A DNA stretch of 64,000 bases from Treponema bryantii (GCF_036492245.1 NZ_AP025286.1:1674001-1738000); one strand, 5' to 3'. Numbered from the stretch's first letter, positions 24,775 to 33,296 are shown. The notes: generated by a model not told the origin, from the sequence alone. Made by a program: numbers and translations.

Positions 24775-26206
24775 GATGGATTTTTCAAAAAAAGAAAGGG
24801 CTGCTCTTGAAGAGATAGGTCTTGAAATGAAAGCGAATAAGTATGTGAAAGGTGAAATGCAGTTCACTGATCTAACGAATACGCTTTATTTTTTGAGGGC
24901 TTATCAGGATATTATCCGCTACTGTAAAACTCTGGATAAATTCCTTGTCTGGAATGGAACTAACTGGGAATTAGATGTTAGAGGATTTGTTGAGGAACGT
25001 ATTCCGATTTTTATTCACCAGATGTACAGAATCCAGCGTTATATCCCGGACCAGCTTTTGAAACAGGACTTTGAAAAGCATCTGATTAAAAGTGAAAGCT
25101 TTAGACGTATTCAGGCGATTATAGGTCTTTTGAAAATGCAGCCTGCAATTAAGGTAATAGAAAAAGATCTTGATACTGACAACTACCTTTTTAATGTAGA
25201 TAAACTTACGCTTAATCTTAAAACCGGAAAAGCTAAAGAACCAAATATCAAACATTTAATAACTAAGAAAAGTAACTTTATTTATGATAAGGATGCAGAT
25301 TGTCCGACCTGGAATCTTTTCCTTATGCAGATTTTTGAAAAGGATGAGAGCCTTATCCGCTACATTCAAAAAGCCTGTGGTTATGCTTTGAGCGGAGACG
25401 TGAGCGAGCAGTGTCTTTTTATTTTGTGGGGAACTGGTGCGAATGGTAAATCAACTTTCTTGAATGTTCTTTTATATCTCTTTGGTGATTATGCCTGTAC
25501 AACAATGATTGATACTTTTATGAAAAAAACAAATGACAAGAGTAATGATATTGCGCGTCTTAAAGGACTTCGTTTTGTTACTACGAGCGAAATTGAACAG
25601 GGCAAGCAGATTAATGAAAGTCTTATGAAAAGTGTAACAGGTGAAGATTCTTTGACGGCAAGATTTTTGTATGGCGAGTATTTTTCTTTTAAGCCTACAT
25701 TCAAGATTTTTATGGCTACTAACCATAAGCCGAAAATTCGCGGAGCTGATAACGGAATCTGGCGACGAATCAAGATGATTCCTTTTACTGTCACAATTCC
25801 GCCGGAACAACGTGATAAAAAACTAACTGAAAAACTGATTGCAGAAAATTCTGGAATCTTAAACTGGCTTATTGCCGGATATGCTATGTGGAAAAAGGAG
25901 GGTCTTGGAGAAGAGCCTGAAGTTGTAAGGGCTGCGAATGAAGAATACCGAATGGATATGGATGCTGTTGGGACATTCATTAATGACTGCCTGGAACTTG
26001 ATGCAAGTTTACAGTGGAGGCTTCATACTAAGATTCTGTATGAAACTTATATGAAGTGGTGCAATAAAAATAATGAACATATTATGTCACAGAAGTGGCT
26101 TAGTCTGAGAATGGGGGAGAAGGGCTTTAAGCGACTTGTAAGCAACAGCCAGCGATGGTGGCTTGGTCTTACTGTGAAGCCGGAATGGCGGGGATTTGTA
26201 AAATGA
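24767..26206 (+). CDS. P4/D5-type primase-helicase (SF3)
   Basis: A 479-residue replication protein. The SF3 helicase core shows Walker A GTGANGKST near residue 225, a Walker B-type TTSEIEQG near 272, and FMATNHKP near 318, followed by DNGIWRRIKMIPF. A D5_N-type domain lies before it (about 90-215). The N-terminus is too short for a full primase domain, so priming activity may be missing. Replication genes usually sit in the early region, but here the gene overlaps and follows tail genes by 8 nt. Confidence 0.88.
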   Translation: MSEMDFSKKERAALEEIGLEMKANKYVKGEMQFTDLTNTLYFLRAYQDIIRYCKTLDKFLVWNGTNWELDVRGFVEERIPIFIHQMYRIQRYIPDQLLKQDFEKHLIKSESFRRIQAIIGLLKMQPAIKVIEKDLDTDNYLFNVDKLTLNLKTGKAKEPNIKHLITKKSNFIYDKDADCPTWNLFLMQIFEKDESLIRYIQKACGYALSGDVSEQCLFILWGTGANGKSTFLNVLLYLFGDYACTTMIDTFMKKTNDKSNDIARLKGLRFVTTSEIEQGKQINESLMKSVTGEDSLTARFLYGEYFSFKPTFKIFMATNHKPKIRGADNGIWRRIKMIPFTVTIPPEQRDKKLTEKLIAENSGILNWLIAGYAMWKKEGLGEEPEVVRAANEEYRMDMDAVGTFINDCLELDASLQWRLHTKILYETYMKWCNKNNEHIMSQKWLSLRMGEKGFKRLVSNSQRWWLGLTVKPEWRGFVK

Positions 26207-26580
26207 AAAAAGAAGAATTGGAAAAATTACAAAAGTTTTTGTGGGAAGAGATTTTCCATTATGAGGGAATTAAACCTTTGTCTAATGGATTTCAGGTTAT
26301 TAAACCTTGCGAGTTTTATGACGGATTTATAAAGAAGTATAAGAAGCTTGCCAAGGATATCAGGATGAAGGATTGTACCGTTGAAAATTGGAAGGATGGA
26401 ATTCTGATTAGCTATTGTGCGAATGGATTTCTTAACTGCGAGAATACTTCTATCTTGATTTTGATGATGGACCAGGCTTTGAATAAGTTTGATCCTGATA
26501 AGCAGCTGGGGAAAGCTTATCTGGAATATTCTTCTGTTGAACAGGACCGGAAGTGGGAGCCGATTTTAATGACGGATTAA
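26203..26580 (+). CDS. Hypothetical protein at the right end of the prophage
   Basis: A 125-residue protein starting at ATG 26203, overlapping the primase stop (ATGA). A longer frame from 26155 would lie inside the primase and is not needed. No domain is recognised. It is the last gene of the phage operon; a GC-rich hairpin follows within a few bases. Confidence 0.5.
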   Translation: MKKEELEKLQKFLWEEIFHYEGIKPLSNGFQVIKPCEFYDGFIKKYKKLAKDIRMKDCTVENWKDGILISYCANGFLNCENTSILILMMDQALNKFDPDKQLGKAYLEYSSVEQDRKWEPILMTD

Positions 26581-26584
26581 TGAA

Positions 26585-26639
26585 AAAGGCTCTCCCCGAT
26601 AGCGAAGGGCGTGAGTGCCTGGACATCGGAGAGAGCTTT
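26585..26639 (+). terminator. Long GC-rich hairpin at the prophage right edge
   Basis: AAAGGCTCTCCCCGAT (26585-26600) pairs with ATCGGAGAGAGCTTT (26625-26639) with one bulge and one G-T pair across a 24-nt loop. No T-run follows on the + strand. It probably ends the phage operon and may mark the phage/host junction. Confidence 0.5.
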
Positions 26640-26901
26640 GGAAGCTGATTTTACAAGTTTAATCTATATATTTTGTTTCATCACTTATTTGAGAAGCGTG
26701 TGAAAGTTTTTTCTGTAAATGAGATATCCTAAGATAATTAACAAGCTGGATAATGGCAAAATCCATTGTTCAACTTGTTTTGACTATACGTAATCCCATT
26801 GCTTTTGTCAAGAATTATGTTAGAATACATATTATATTTCAGTTTTATAGACGATGACAAATCGTAATTTACTTTTTCCAAAACAGAAAGGTTGGATAAT
26901 T
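26640..26901. other. Non-coding junction between prophage and kinase gene
   Basis: No gene is seen. It contains an imperfect stem AACAAG...CTTGTT near 26750-26779 enclosing AATGG/CCATT, ending in TTTT, which could act as a terminator. A possible promoter TTGTCA-N17-CATATT near 26808 could serve the kinase gene. The prophage attachment site, if intact, should lie here, but the partner copy is outside the window. Confidence 0.35.
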
Positions 26902-27696
26902 ATGAATATTATTGCTATGACTTGTATGTGCGTAGATGTTTTTGATGATACTGGAGAAATCCGTCCCGGTGGTGAAGCATTGAACTTTGCTGCAATTGCA
27001 TCAAAATACAATCATATTTCTGTTGATCTTCTTGGTGCAATTGGTGACGATGATTATGGTAAGGCAATATTGAAATCTATTGAAAATAAACCTATCAACA
27101 AAGAGTTTATCCACATTATTTCAGGCTCTACTACTGCAAACCATCGGATTTATCTTACTGAGAAAGGTGATAGATATTTCAAGGATGATTCATGGAACGG
27201 TGGTATTCATGACACATATCTTCTTAGCGATTCTGACAAGAACAGAATTGCAAGTGCTGATATTATCTTTATAACCTTTGATTCTCCTAATTTTGATGAT
27301 GTATTAGAACTTAGAAAGAGTTGTCGTTTTCAGCTTGCCGTTGACTTCAACGTGCTAAGAGATTTTAAGAAAATAGAAACTATTGTACCGTACATTAACT
27401 TCTTTTTTATCAGTGGTGAGAAGAGTATTCTTTTACAATTTCAAAAATGGTCTGAACGGTATGACAACATATTTAACATTACACTTGCAGAAAATGGCAG
27501 CGTTACTTATTATATGGGAAAAGAATATAGAGTGGATGCTGTGCCGGTCAATAATGTAATTGATACAACTGGGTGCGGTGACAGTTATCATGCTGGCTTT
27601 CTTTGTTCATATTTAAGAGATTCTGATATTATAAAAGCAATGAATGAAGGTTCAAGAGTCGCTTCTAAAACATTAAGTCATATTGGCGGCTTTTAA
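26902..27696 (+). CDS. PfkB-family sugar kinase
   Basis: A 264-residue ribokinase-type enzyme that phosphorylates a sugar or sugar-amine using ATP. The N-terminal substrate-binding pattern PGGEALNFAAIAS and GAIGDDDYG are present, and the PfkB signature 2 DTTGCGDSYHAGF near residue 220 holds the catalytic Asp in GCGD. Overall length and the short N-terminus resemble fructoselysine 6-kinase-like members, but the substrate cannot be read from sequence. The ATG at 26902 with AAAGG upstream is preferred to the longer frame from 26854. It is a single gene, followed by a strong terminator. Confidence 0.82.
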   Translation: MNIIAMTCMCVDVFDDTGEIRPGGEALNFAAIASKYNHISVDLLGAIGDDDYGKAILKSIENKPINKEFIHIISGSTTANHRIYLTEKGDRYFKDDSWNGGIHDTYLLSDSDKNRIASADIIFITFDSPNFDDVLELRKSCRFQLAVDFNVLRDFKKIETIVPYINFFFISGEKSILLQFQKWSERYDNIFNITLAENGSVTYYMGKEYRVDAVPVNNVIDTTGCGDSYHAGFLCSYLRDSDIIKAMNEGSRVASKTLSHIGGF

Positions 27697-27781
27697 CGGG
27701 TATATGTCAATCTTGCAACATCAACTTCGAGTTTGTCGGGCTGAAGTTGGCGTGTTATATCGGAAGATAATCGCACTAAGA

Positions 27782-27823
27782 CTCTCTGGTACTGTTCAAA
27801 TGAACAGCACCAGAGAGATTTTT
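27782..27823 (+). terminator. Strong intrinsic terminator after the kinase gene
   Basis: CTCTCTGGT-A-CTGTTCA pairs with TGAACAG-C-ACCAGAGAG (27782-27817), interrupted by one mismatch and a two-base loop, followed by ATTTTTATT. It may coincide with one end of the deleted IS element, whose opposite end also carries a CTCTG core. Confidence 0.75.
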
Positions 27824-27824
27824 A

Positions 27825-28346
27825 TTACTCGGGTAGCCTATCTTCATACATGATCTGAAGATCACCGTAGATTCTTCCCCAGTTTCGTAATGGCATAGTC
27901 CATTTTTTCGTCGCCTCAAAACCATAGATATCTTCAAGGGTATCGGAAATCTGGCGGGTGGTCATTCCCTTGGCATACATGGAAATGATCTTCTGGTCAA
28001 TGTTTGAAATATCCTTCTGTCTCTTTTTTACAACCTGAGGTTCAAAGGTTGATTTTCGATCCTGCGGCACCTGGATATCAAGACTGCCGAAACTGGAGTT
28101 GACACGCTTTGTCTTGTATCCATTACGGTAATCGTCGCTGTCATAGCGTTCAGACTTCTGATATCCAAGATGATCATCCATTTCAGCTTCCATAATTTCT
28201 TTGATGGTACCGCCTAAGAGATCCTTGAGAGCATCCTGTATGTCTTCTGCGGTTTCGATGTCATACTCCTGGAGGAGCTGTTGGATAATCCGACGCTTAC
28301 CGTCTGTCATCTGAACTTTGTGTACGGGTTTCTTTTCTTTTGCCAT
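27825..28346 (-). pseudogene. Internally deleted IS256-family transposase
   Basis: The 173-residue product keeps the N-terminal about 145 residues of a mutator transposase (LLGGTIKEIMEAEMDDHLGY near residue 45, then RNGYKTKRV and IVPQD-like motifs). It then jumps to the final about 28 residues (KWTMPLRNWGRIY...MYEDRL), a C-terminus typical of the family. About 230 residues containing the DDE catalytic core are missing, so it cannot transpose. The reading frame is preserved across the deletion and AAGGAGG precedes the ATG, so the DNA-binding part could still be made and might repress related elements. Confidence 0.85.
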
Positions 28347-28412
28347 AATAAAAGGCCTCCTTAAGATTTATTTTACCTTAGGAGACCTCGTTCGAATAAT
28401 GTTATTCCGTTT

Positions 28413-29090
28413 TTACAGAGATTTTTTCACACACTCTATTTGAGTTATTGTAAAATCTAATTTACAAGCTTTAAGTTCAGAATCTGGTATAGAATCAATT
28501 GGATCATATAAATAACAACCACCAAAAAAAGCTGAATTAATATTAAAGTTTACACGCCAGTTTTTCTGTTTAATTCCATTATCTATTGATTGATTAAATA
28601 ATGATATACAATCAATAAATTGATTCTCTATCATTTCTTCTTGCTTCTTTGTTATTACGAGTTTAAAGAAACTATTATTTTTAAATTTTTGATAAATTAC
28701 TGAAAGCATAACAATATGGTCTCTAATAACTCTTGGATCACCACTTTCCCTGTGATTATTAAAATCATTAATTAATGCATAAAGACCTTGGCTAATATTC
28801 TCAATAACTTTTACAAAATTATTTGCTTCAACTGAATTTATTTTTTTAGTGAAATCATTTAAATTACAACCATTTAAATTGAACTGAATTTTATTAGTAA
28901 TCATGGAATTAATTTTCCAATTTAGAGATGTTAATTCAGTTTTTAAATAAATCATATTTGCTTTTGTTTCAAATATGTCTTTCGCCATTTGATTAATATC
29001 TGTTAAAAAATTTTTACCAAGTTTTATTTGTTCCACAAACCGACCTTTTTCATTCCTATGCAGAACAATTGGTTCATATTCTTCAGTCAT
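28413..29090 (-). CDS. Hypothetical protein, last gene of the Mrr-like module
   Basis: A 225-residue, A+T-rich gene of unknown family. The protein is helical, with a basic N-terminus and a possible alpha-helical bundle in the middle. Its stop codon TAA lies in what looks like the terminal repeat of the neighbouring IS remnant (CTCTGTAAAAACGG), so the natural C-terminus may have been trimmed by the insertion. It lies 52 nt downstream of the Mrr-like gene on the same strand. Confidence 0.5.
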   Translation of the reverse strand: MTEEYEPIVLHRNEKGRFVEQIKLGKNFLTDINQMAKDIFETKANMIYLKTELTSLNWKINSMITNKIQFNLNGCNLNDFTKKINSVEANNFVKVIENISQGLYALINDFNNHRESGDPRVIRDHIVMLSVIYQKFKNNSFFKLVITKKQEEMIENQFIDCISLFNQSIDNGIKQKNWRVNFNINSAFFGGCYLYDPIDSIPDSELKACKLDFTITQIECVKKSL

Positions 29091-29142
29091 TTTGTCATAT
29101 CCTATTATATTGTTTTTTTAGTAGCATGGAGTAAATCAAATA

Positions 29143-30189
29143 TTATTCTTCAAAAGATTCTAATGAATCTAAACCAACATGAAGAAGCATTTTTACAAAT
29201 TGTTTACCATCTATAAGTAATATATTGTTTTCTTTAGCAAGATTATAACTTTTTTCAGAAAAACTATCTGATGAAGAAATTACCCAATATTGACGATGAT
29301 ATCCATCTGATATTGTTTCTTTTGATTTTGCAAAATCATTAATTTGATTTATTGCCCAGTCAGATGTTTCTCCTTGATAGAATTTTACTTGAACATTTAT
29401 AATTGTCCGCAAATTTTCAAAAGTTGCAATTACATCTACATCTCCGACTTTATCTATACTATTTTTAGGAGGTATATACGATTCTGATGCTCCGATTTTT
29501 TTGAAATACCAACGAACAAGTTTTTCATATTTATCAGGATTAAGTTCTGTAAGTATAGTGTTATTCCAAATATTAACAGAATTATCTAAAAGATCTGCTT
29601 TTAAATTTATAGGTTTTTTATTTTTAAATGAAATAATAGCTTTTGTAATACTGTCTTCTAAATCTGTAATATTCGCATTTGTACTTCTGATTTTCATTCG
29701 AGATGTAAGAGCAGCATCCGCATAATCTGAACGTGAAATATCTTTACATACTACCTTTACTTTCCATACAAAACCTAAATCTAAGTCTTCATTTTCAGAT
29801 TCAAGTTTTAATAAACCTGTTGTTTCATTTTTTAAGATTTTTTTTCCATTCCAATCCTCATTTGGTAATTCTATATTTTTATCTGATATCATTAGAGGTT
29901 GGTTTTCACAAAGTTCAAAAACAGAAAATGTTCCCCAGCTTGGGACTATTACATAATCACCTTTAGACATTTCTGCTAAGAAACGCCATAGATTGTATCT
30001 TTGTCTTGGAATAAATCCCCAAACTTCATTGAAGTCATTTTCCATATAATCCCAATCTTGCTTTTCTGCAACATTCGTATAAAAATCTTCATAACAAAAA
30101 TCTGAAAAACCAATTGAAAGATATCCTTTTTCTAATAAAGGATAAGAGACATTTTGCAAGTGTCCAATTCTGTGTAACCAATAATTCAT
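29143..30189 (-). CDS. Mrr-like restriction endonuclease with N-terminal reader-type domain
   Basis: A 348-residue predicted DNA endonuclease. The C-terminal domain (about 220-335) has the Mrr_cat layout of a PD-(D/E)xK nuclease: KLVRWYFKKIGASESYIPP, then KVGDVDVIAT with the catalytic Asp and INVQVKFYQG with the Q-x-K variant. The N-terminal region (YPLLEKGYLSIGFSDF, LWRFLAEMSKGDYVIVPSWG) resembles PUA/EVE-like modules that read modified bases. No methyltransferase is adjacent, which fits a modification-dependent (type IV) enzyme. Substrate preference is inferred. Confidence 0.78.
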   Translation of the reverse strand: MNYWLHRIGHLQNVSYPLLEKGYLSIGFSDFCYEDFYTNVAEKQDWDYMENDFNEVWGFIPRQRYNLWRFLAEMSKGDYVIVPSWGTFSVFELCENQPLMISDKNIELPNEDWNGKKILKNETTGLLKLESENEDLDLGFVWKVKVVCKDISRSDYADAALTSRMKIRSTNANITDLEDSITKAIISFKNKKPINLKADLLDNSVNIWNNTILTELNPDKYEKLVRWYFKKIGASESYIPPKNSIDKVGDVDVIATFENLRTIINVQVKFYQGETSDWAINQINDFAKSKETISDGYHRQYWVISSSDSFSEKSYNLAKENNILLIDGKQFVKMLLHVGLDSLESFEE

Positions 30190-30225
30190 TTTTTTACCTC
30201 AATTGTATATTTGTATTAAAACATA

Positions 30226-30903
30226 TTAAATATAAGATTCATTTAATCCATACTTATAATATTCAAATGATTCGCCTTTTTCAAAACAAATAAGAATTCT
30301 ACGTTCACAAAGGCTTTTTACATTATCCATCACAACTTTGCGGTAAACTGTATTAAATTCATATAATAATTCACTACCATTAAAAGAACGTTCAGAATTT
30401 AAATTAAAAAAGTTAATCAAGTCATTCAAATTTTTTTCATATATTTTATGACTTATTTTTAGCAATTTTTTATTAAACTCGAAATCAATTTTACGATGTT
30501 CTTCTTCTGTAACATAGATTAGATTTTCTGGGCGATTATCCAAAGCATTATTATTTATATGATGTATTTGAAAATTAGAACGATTTGGAATTGGGTCAAA
30601 AGCTTCTTTTACCAAGTTATAAACATAATGATCACCAAAATCAGGTGAATATACTTTTGTACAATGTAAGAATGTACCAACTATATAAGGTTCAACTATT
30701 AGATTATTATATTTTACACGGCCATAATTACTTACACTTAAAACTTTTATACCATCCAATCGATATATATTTACGTTTTTAAATATTTCTTTGGTTTTAT
30801 CAATTTGAATTGGATTATAATGTGGATATGAATCTTTCGGTTCTTGAAGTTCCGCAGATAGTTGTTTAATTTCATTTTCTGTTAGTTTGTGATAACCTGC
30901 CAT
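30226..30903 (-). CDS. HNH endonuclease with NUMOD4-like N-terminus
   Basis: A 225-residue protein. Residues about 45-70 have a NUMOD4-like DNA-binding pattern (VSNYGRVKYNNLIVEP), followed by the HNH block IHHINNNALDNRPENLIYVT with the paired His residues and Asn near residue 118. The C-terminal part is helical. It starts 2 nt after the XRE regulator stop and 36 nt before the Mrr-like gene, so the three are one operon. It may be a homing-type nuclease or a component of a two-nuclease defence module. Confidence 0.72.
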   Translation of the reverse strand: MAGYHKLTENEIKQLSAELQEPKDSYPHYNPIQIDKTKEIFKNVNIYRLDGIKVLSVSNYGRVKYNNLIVEPYIVGTFLHCTKVYSPDFGDHYVYNLVKEAFDPIPNRSNFQIHHINNNALDNRPENLIYVTEEEHRKIDFEFNKKLLKISHKIYEKNLNDLINFFNLNSERSFNGSELLYEFNTVYRKVVMDNVKSLCERRILICFEKGESFEYYKYGLNESYI

Positions 30904-30905
30904 TT

Positions 30906-31295
30906 TTATTCTGTTTGAATTGTAATTTTCATATTACTGATTTTTTTGTTTATATCATCTATTTCTTTATAAATAAGATTTAATTTTGGCTGCAGATTCA
31001 TCATTAACAAATCAACAACCTTATTGCTCATGTCATAAACGTTTATATCTGTACCACCAAATAAAGCTGATACTGGTTTTCCGAAAGCTTTTGATAAATC
31101 TTCAATTATGGGAGCTGATGGGAATTTAATGCCTGTTTCAATTTCTGATAAATGTTTTTGTGTAATGCCAATTATTTCAGCAAGTTCTACCTGAGTAAGA
31201 TTTTTTTCTTTTCGAAAACGCTGTACATTTTCGCCTAATAGTTTCGGAACAACTGATTCTGTATTTCCCATATTTTCATTATTACATTTATTCAT
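30906..31295 (-). CDS. XRE-family regulator of the nuclease module
   Basis: A 129-residue regulator. The helix-turn-helix occupies about residues 20-75 (LTQVELAEIIGITQKHLSEIE). The C-terminal part is a coiled coil, probably for dimerisation. It is the first gene of the operon and divergent from a NYN/PIN-like gene; the shared 89-nt gap contains two matching dyads. This is the layout of a controller protein for a restriction system. Confidence 0.8.
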   Translation of the reverse strand: MNKCNNENMGNTESVVPKLLGENVQRFRKEKNLTQVELAEIIGITQKHLSEIETGIKFPSAPIIEDLSKAFGKPVSALFGGTDINVYDMSNKVVDLLMMNLQPKLNLIYKEIDDINKKISNMKITIQTE

Positions 31296-31312
31296 TTATT
31301 TTTCAAGTAAAA

Positions 31313-31369
31313 GTATAAATATACCTTTTTAAACTTGATTTAAAGTATTTTAAACGGTATAGATATACC
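31313..31369. promoter_or_regulatory. Two operator-like dyads between divergent genes
   Basis: GTATA-AA-TATAC (31313-31324) and GGTATA-GA-TATACC (31356-31369) share the same arms and lie 44 bp centre to centre, four helical turns. They are the natural candidate binding sites for the XRE protein, controlling both directions. Confidence 0.65.
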
Positions 31370-31384
31370 TAAAAGGAGCTATAT

Positions 31385-31723
31385 ATGAAAAATATAATTT
31401 GTTATGTTGATGGTGAGAATAAAGCAAATCTCACACATTTTAAACCTTACAATAATGTTCGCTATTTAGTTTTTTTGGGTAAGAGTCAAAAAGATAAAAT
31501 AAAATCTGAGCAAGGTGTAAAACTTAAAAAGATTAGATGTGAATCAGATGAAAAACAATTTCTTGATTGCAAACTAATCGAATATTTCCTAAATAGGAGA
31601 AATACAAAAAACACTATTCATTATATTGTGTCTGAAGATGGTGGATATGATAAATATATTTCTTACGTGAACGCATTAAATGGAGATATTTCTTGTCGGA
31701 TAAAAAACTTTGAAAATTTTTAA
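31385..31723 (+). CDS. NYN/PIN-like small protein, divergent from the XRE regulator
   Basis: A 112-residue protein with the acidic-residue layout of NYN/PIN-fold nucleases: CYVDGENK near residue 7, SDEKQFLDCKLIEYFL near residue 55, and VSEDGGYDKYI near residue 82. The glycine-rich DGEN opening is typical of NYN domains, which act on RNA. AAAAGGAG precedes the ATG. The stop overlaps the convergent umuC stop by 4 nt. RNase activity and a link to the neighbouring nuclease operon are inferences. Confidence 0.6.
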   Translation: MKNIICYVDGENKANLTHFKPYNNVRYLVFLGKSQKDKIKSEQGVKLKKIRCESDEKQFLDCKLIEYFLNRRNTKNTIHYIVSEDGGYDKYISYVNALNGDISCRIKNFENF

Positions 31724-32976
31724 TTCACAATCGGTATCATTTCTATATCCGTTGTAACATTAGGGCTTAAGAATTCTCTTTTCATCTGCCAGCCGTCGTG
31801 AGTCCAGGATTTGGCGAGGGTGATGGAGCCTCGTCCGTAAGCGGTGGTAATCAGGTCTACGGCATCCATGAGCTTTCGTTTTTTGATATCTTCTTTAGGA
31901 TCTATCCAGAGCCAGCCCTGGTATTGGGCGGGCATGATGTCTAAGAGAGTTACCATTATTACTTTGTAGCCGTAGCCTTTGCGGAAAATGTGGGGGAGTG
32001 CCATTCTTGCGGCATTTACTATGTCGGGCGTGTAAGAGGTGAGACGGAGAAGCTGGACTATTACACCGTTTGAATATTGACTGTTTATGTCATCACTATA
32101 ATAGTTGCAGGTGGAAATTGTGACTTGTACGGCCTGACATTCGCAGTTCTGCGCTCTTAATCTTTCTACTGCAATTTCTGTGTACTGGACTAAGGCACAT
32201 TCTAGTATTTCAATACTTTCGACTTTGACAGAAAACTGACGGCTTGAGGTGATTACTTCTTTCTTTTCTCTGGTGACTTTTTCTACTGAGCGGATGCCGT
32301 TTAATTCCTGGACTGTTGCAAAGCCTTGGATTGTGAGAAGTCTTTTTGCGTCGCATAATGGCATGTGCTTTAGCATAAGGGCGTTTTTGATTCCATGGAG
32401 TAAAAGCTTTTGAGCACGTGCTGGACCTATTCCCCAGATTGTGCTGCAGTCTACTGATTCGAGAAGGGAATCTACTTCGCGCGGATTATAGACAAAAACA
32501 CCGCCGTGTTCCTTGGCTTTTTTGTTGTAGAGTTTTGCCAATGTTTTGGTAGGGGCTGCTCCTACGCAGATTGGAATACCGACTTCTTTTGCGATTCTTC
32601 TTTTAAGGTCATGGCCGATTTCTTCGTAGTCTTTTATAGACCAGTTGCATTTATCGAAAAAGAGAAAGCTTTCATCTATTGAGTATTCTTCTATATCTGG
32701 AGCGTATTCCATATATATAGAAGTAATTCGTCTTGAAATATCAGCGTAGAGTGTGTAGTTACTTGAAAAGATTGTTATACCTTTCCAGTCGCAGATATCA
32801 CGGACTTTGAAGTATGGGTCGCCTCGTTTGATTCCGCAGGCTTTGGCTTCTTTATTTAAGGCAATGATGATTCCGTCATTGTTTGAAAGAACTGCTACCG
32901 GCTTGTTGCGTAAATCGGGCCGGTAGATTTGTTCACAGGATGCATAAAAGCTGTTTCCGTCCGCGTGTAAAATCAT
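31720..32976 (-). CDS. umuC: Y-family DNA polymerase, UmuC
   Basis: The catalytic subunit of an error-prone translesion polymerase (Pol V type). Motifs are intact: the first metal-binding Asp in ILHADGNSFYASCEQ at residue 5, SIDESFLFFD with the Asp-Glu pair near residue 100, the little-finger domain after about 240, and a C-terminal UmuC-specific region. Length 418 equals the family norm. Its start overlaps the UmuD-like gene by 4 nt. A degraded second copy lies at 42413. Confidence 0.93.
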   Translation of the reverse strand: MILHADGNSFYASCEQIYRPDLRNKPVAVLSNNDGIIIALNKEAKACGIKRGDPYFKVRDICDWKGITIFSSNYTLYADISRRITSIYMEYAPDIEEYSIDESFLFFDKCNWSIKDYEEIGHDLKRRIAKEVGIPICVGAAPTKTLAKLYNKKAKEHGGVFVYNPREVDSLLESVDCSTIWGIGPARAQKLLLHGIKNALMLKHMPLCDAKRLLTIQGFATVQELNGIRSVEKVTREKKEVITSSRQFSVKVESIEILECALVQYTEIAVERLRAQNCECQAVQVTISTCNYYSDDINSQYSNGVIVQLLRLTSYTPDIVNAARMALPHIFRKGYGYKVIMVTLLDIMPAQYQGWLWIDPKEDIKKRKLMDAVDLITTAYGRGSITLAKSWTHDGWQMKREFLSPNVTTDIEMIPIVN

Positions 32977-33287
32977 ATTTCTTTTACTGTGTGAATTACA
33001 TGAGTAACTGCACCAGTGATGATGGTTTCTTCTAAAGTTCTCTTTATTGAATAAACTCTGCCTAAGACAAAGCGGCCTTCAGATTCATAGACTACAAGAC
33101 TGTTTGGATTCAGCTTTTTTGCACGGTCTATTACAAGAATGTCGCCATTATAAATTCCCATGCCGATATAGTTTGAGCTTTCAATTCTCATTACGACAGT
33201 TGCCGACGGATGCTTTATGAGTATGTTATTAAAGTCTATGCCTTTTTGTTCATAGCCCTGAGCGGGACTTGGAAAACCTGTAATCAT
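32973..33287 (-). CDS. umuD: UmuD-like protein lacking the Ser/Lys catalytic dyad
   Basis: This protein of about 104 residues aligns without gaps to E. coli UmuD from the GFPSPA motif onward. At the position of Ser60 it has Asn (SSNY in place of GDSM), and at that of Lys97 it has Gly (FVLGRV in place of FTVKKL). The cleavage-site Cys-Gly is Thr-Gly. Self-cleavage should therefore be impossible. The ATG at 33287 (MITGFPSP) is chosen because it follows a perfect promoter and matches the start of the degraded second copy. A TTG at 33338 would lie upstream of that promoter's start point. The protein may act as a ready-made UmuD' equivalent. Confidence 0.82.
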   Translation of the reverse strand: MITGFPSPAQGYEQKGIDFNNILIKHPSATVVMRIESSNYIGMGIYNGDILVIDRAKKLNPNSLVVYESEGRFVLGRVYSIKRTLEETIITGAVTHVIHTVKEI

Positions 33288-33296
33288 GATAAAATC

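Larger units (their letters stand above)
27781..28410 (-). mobile_element. Internally deleted IS256-family element (approximate limits)
   Basis: The remnant carries an in-frame-deleted mutator-type transposase. One end near 28400 reads, on the minus strand, TCTCTGTAAAAACGGAATAA, which looks like an IS256-type terminal repeat. The opposite end near 27781 has ACTCTCTGG, only partly matching. I see no convincing target-site duplication, so the ends are approximate. Confidence 0.5.

Noticed and set aside
26155-26202. An N-terminal extension of the last phage gene
   Set aside because: The extension lies inside the primase gene. The ATG at 26203 forms the usual ATGA coupling with the primase stop.
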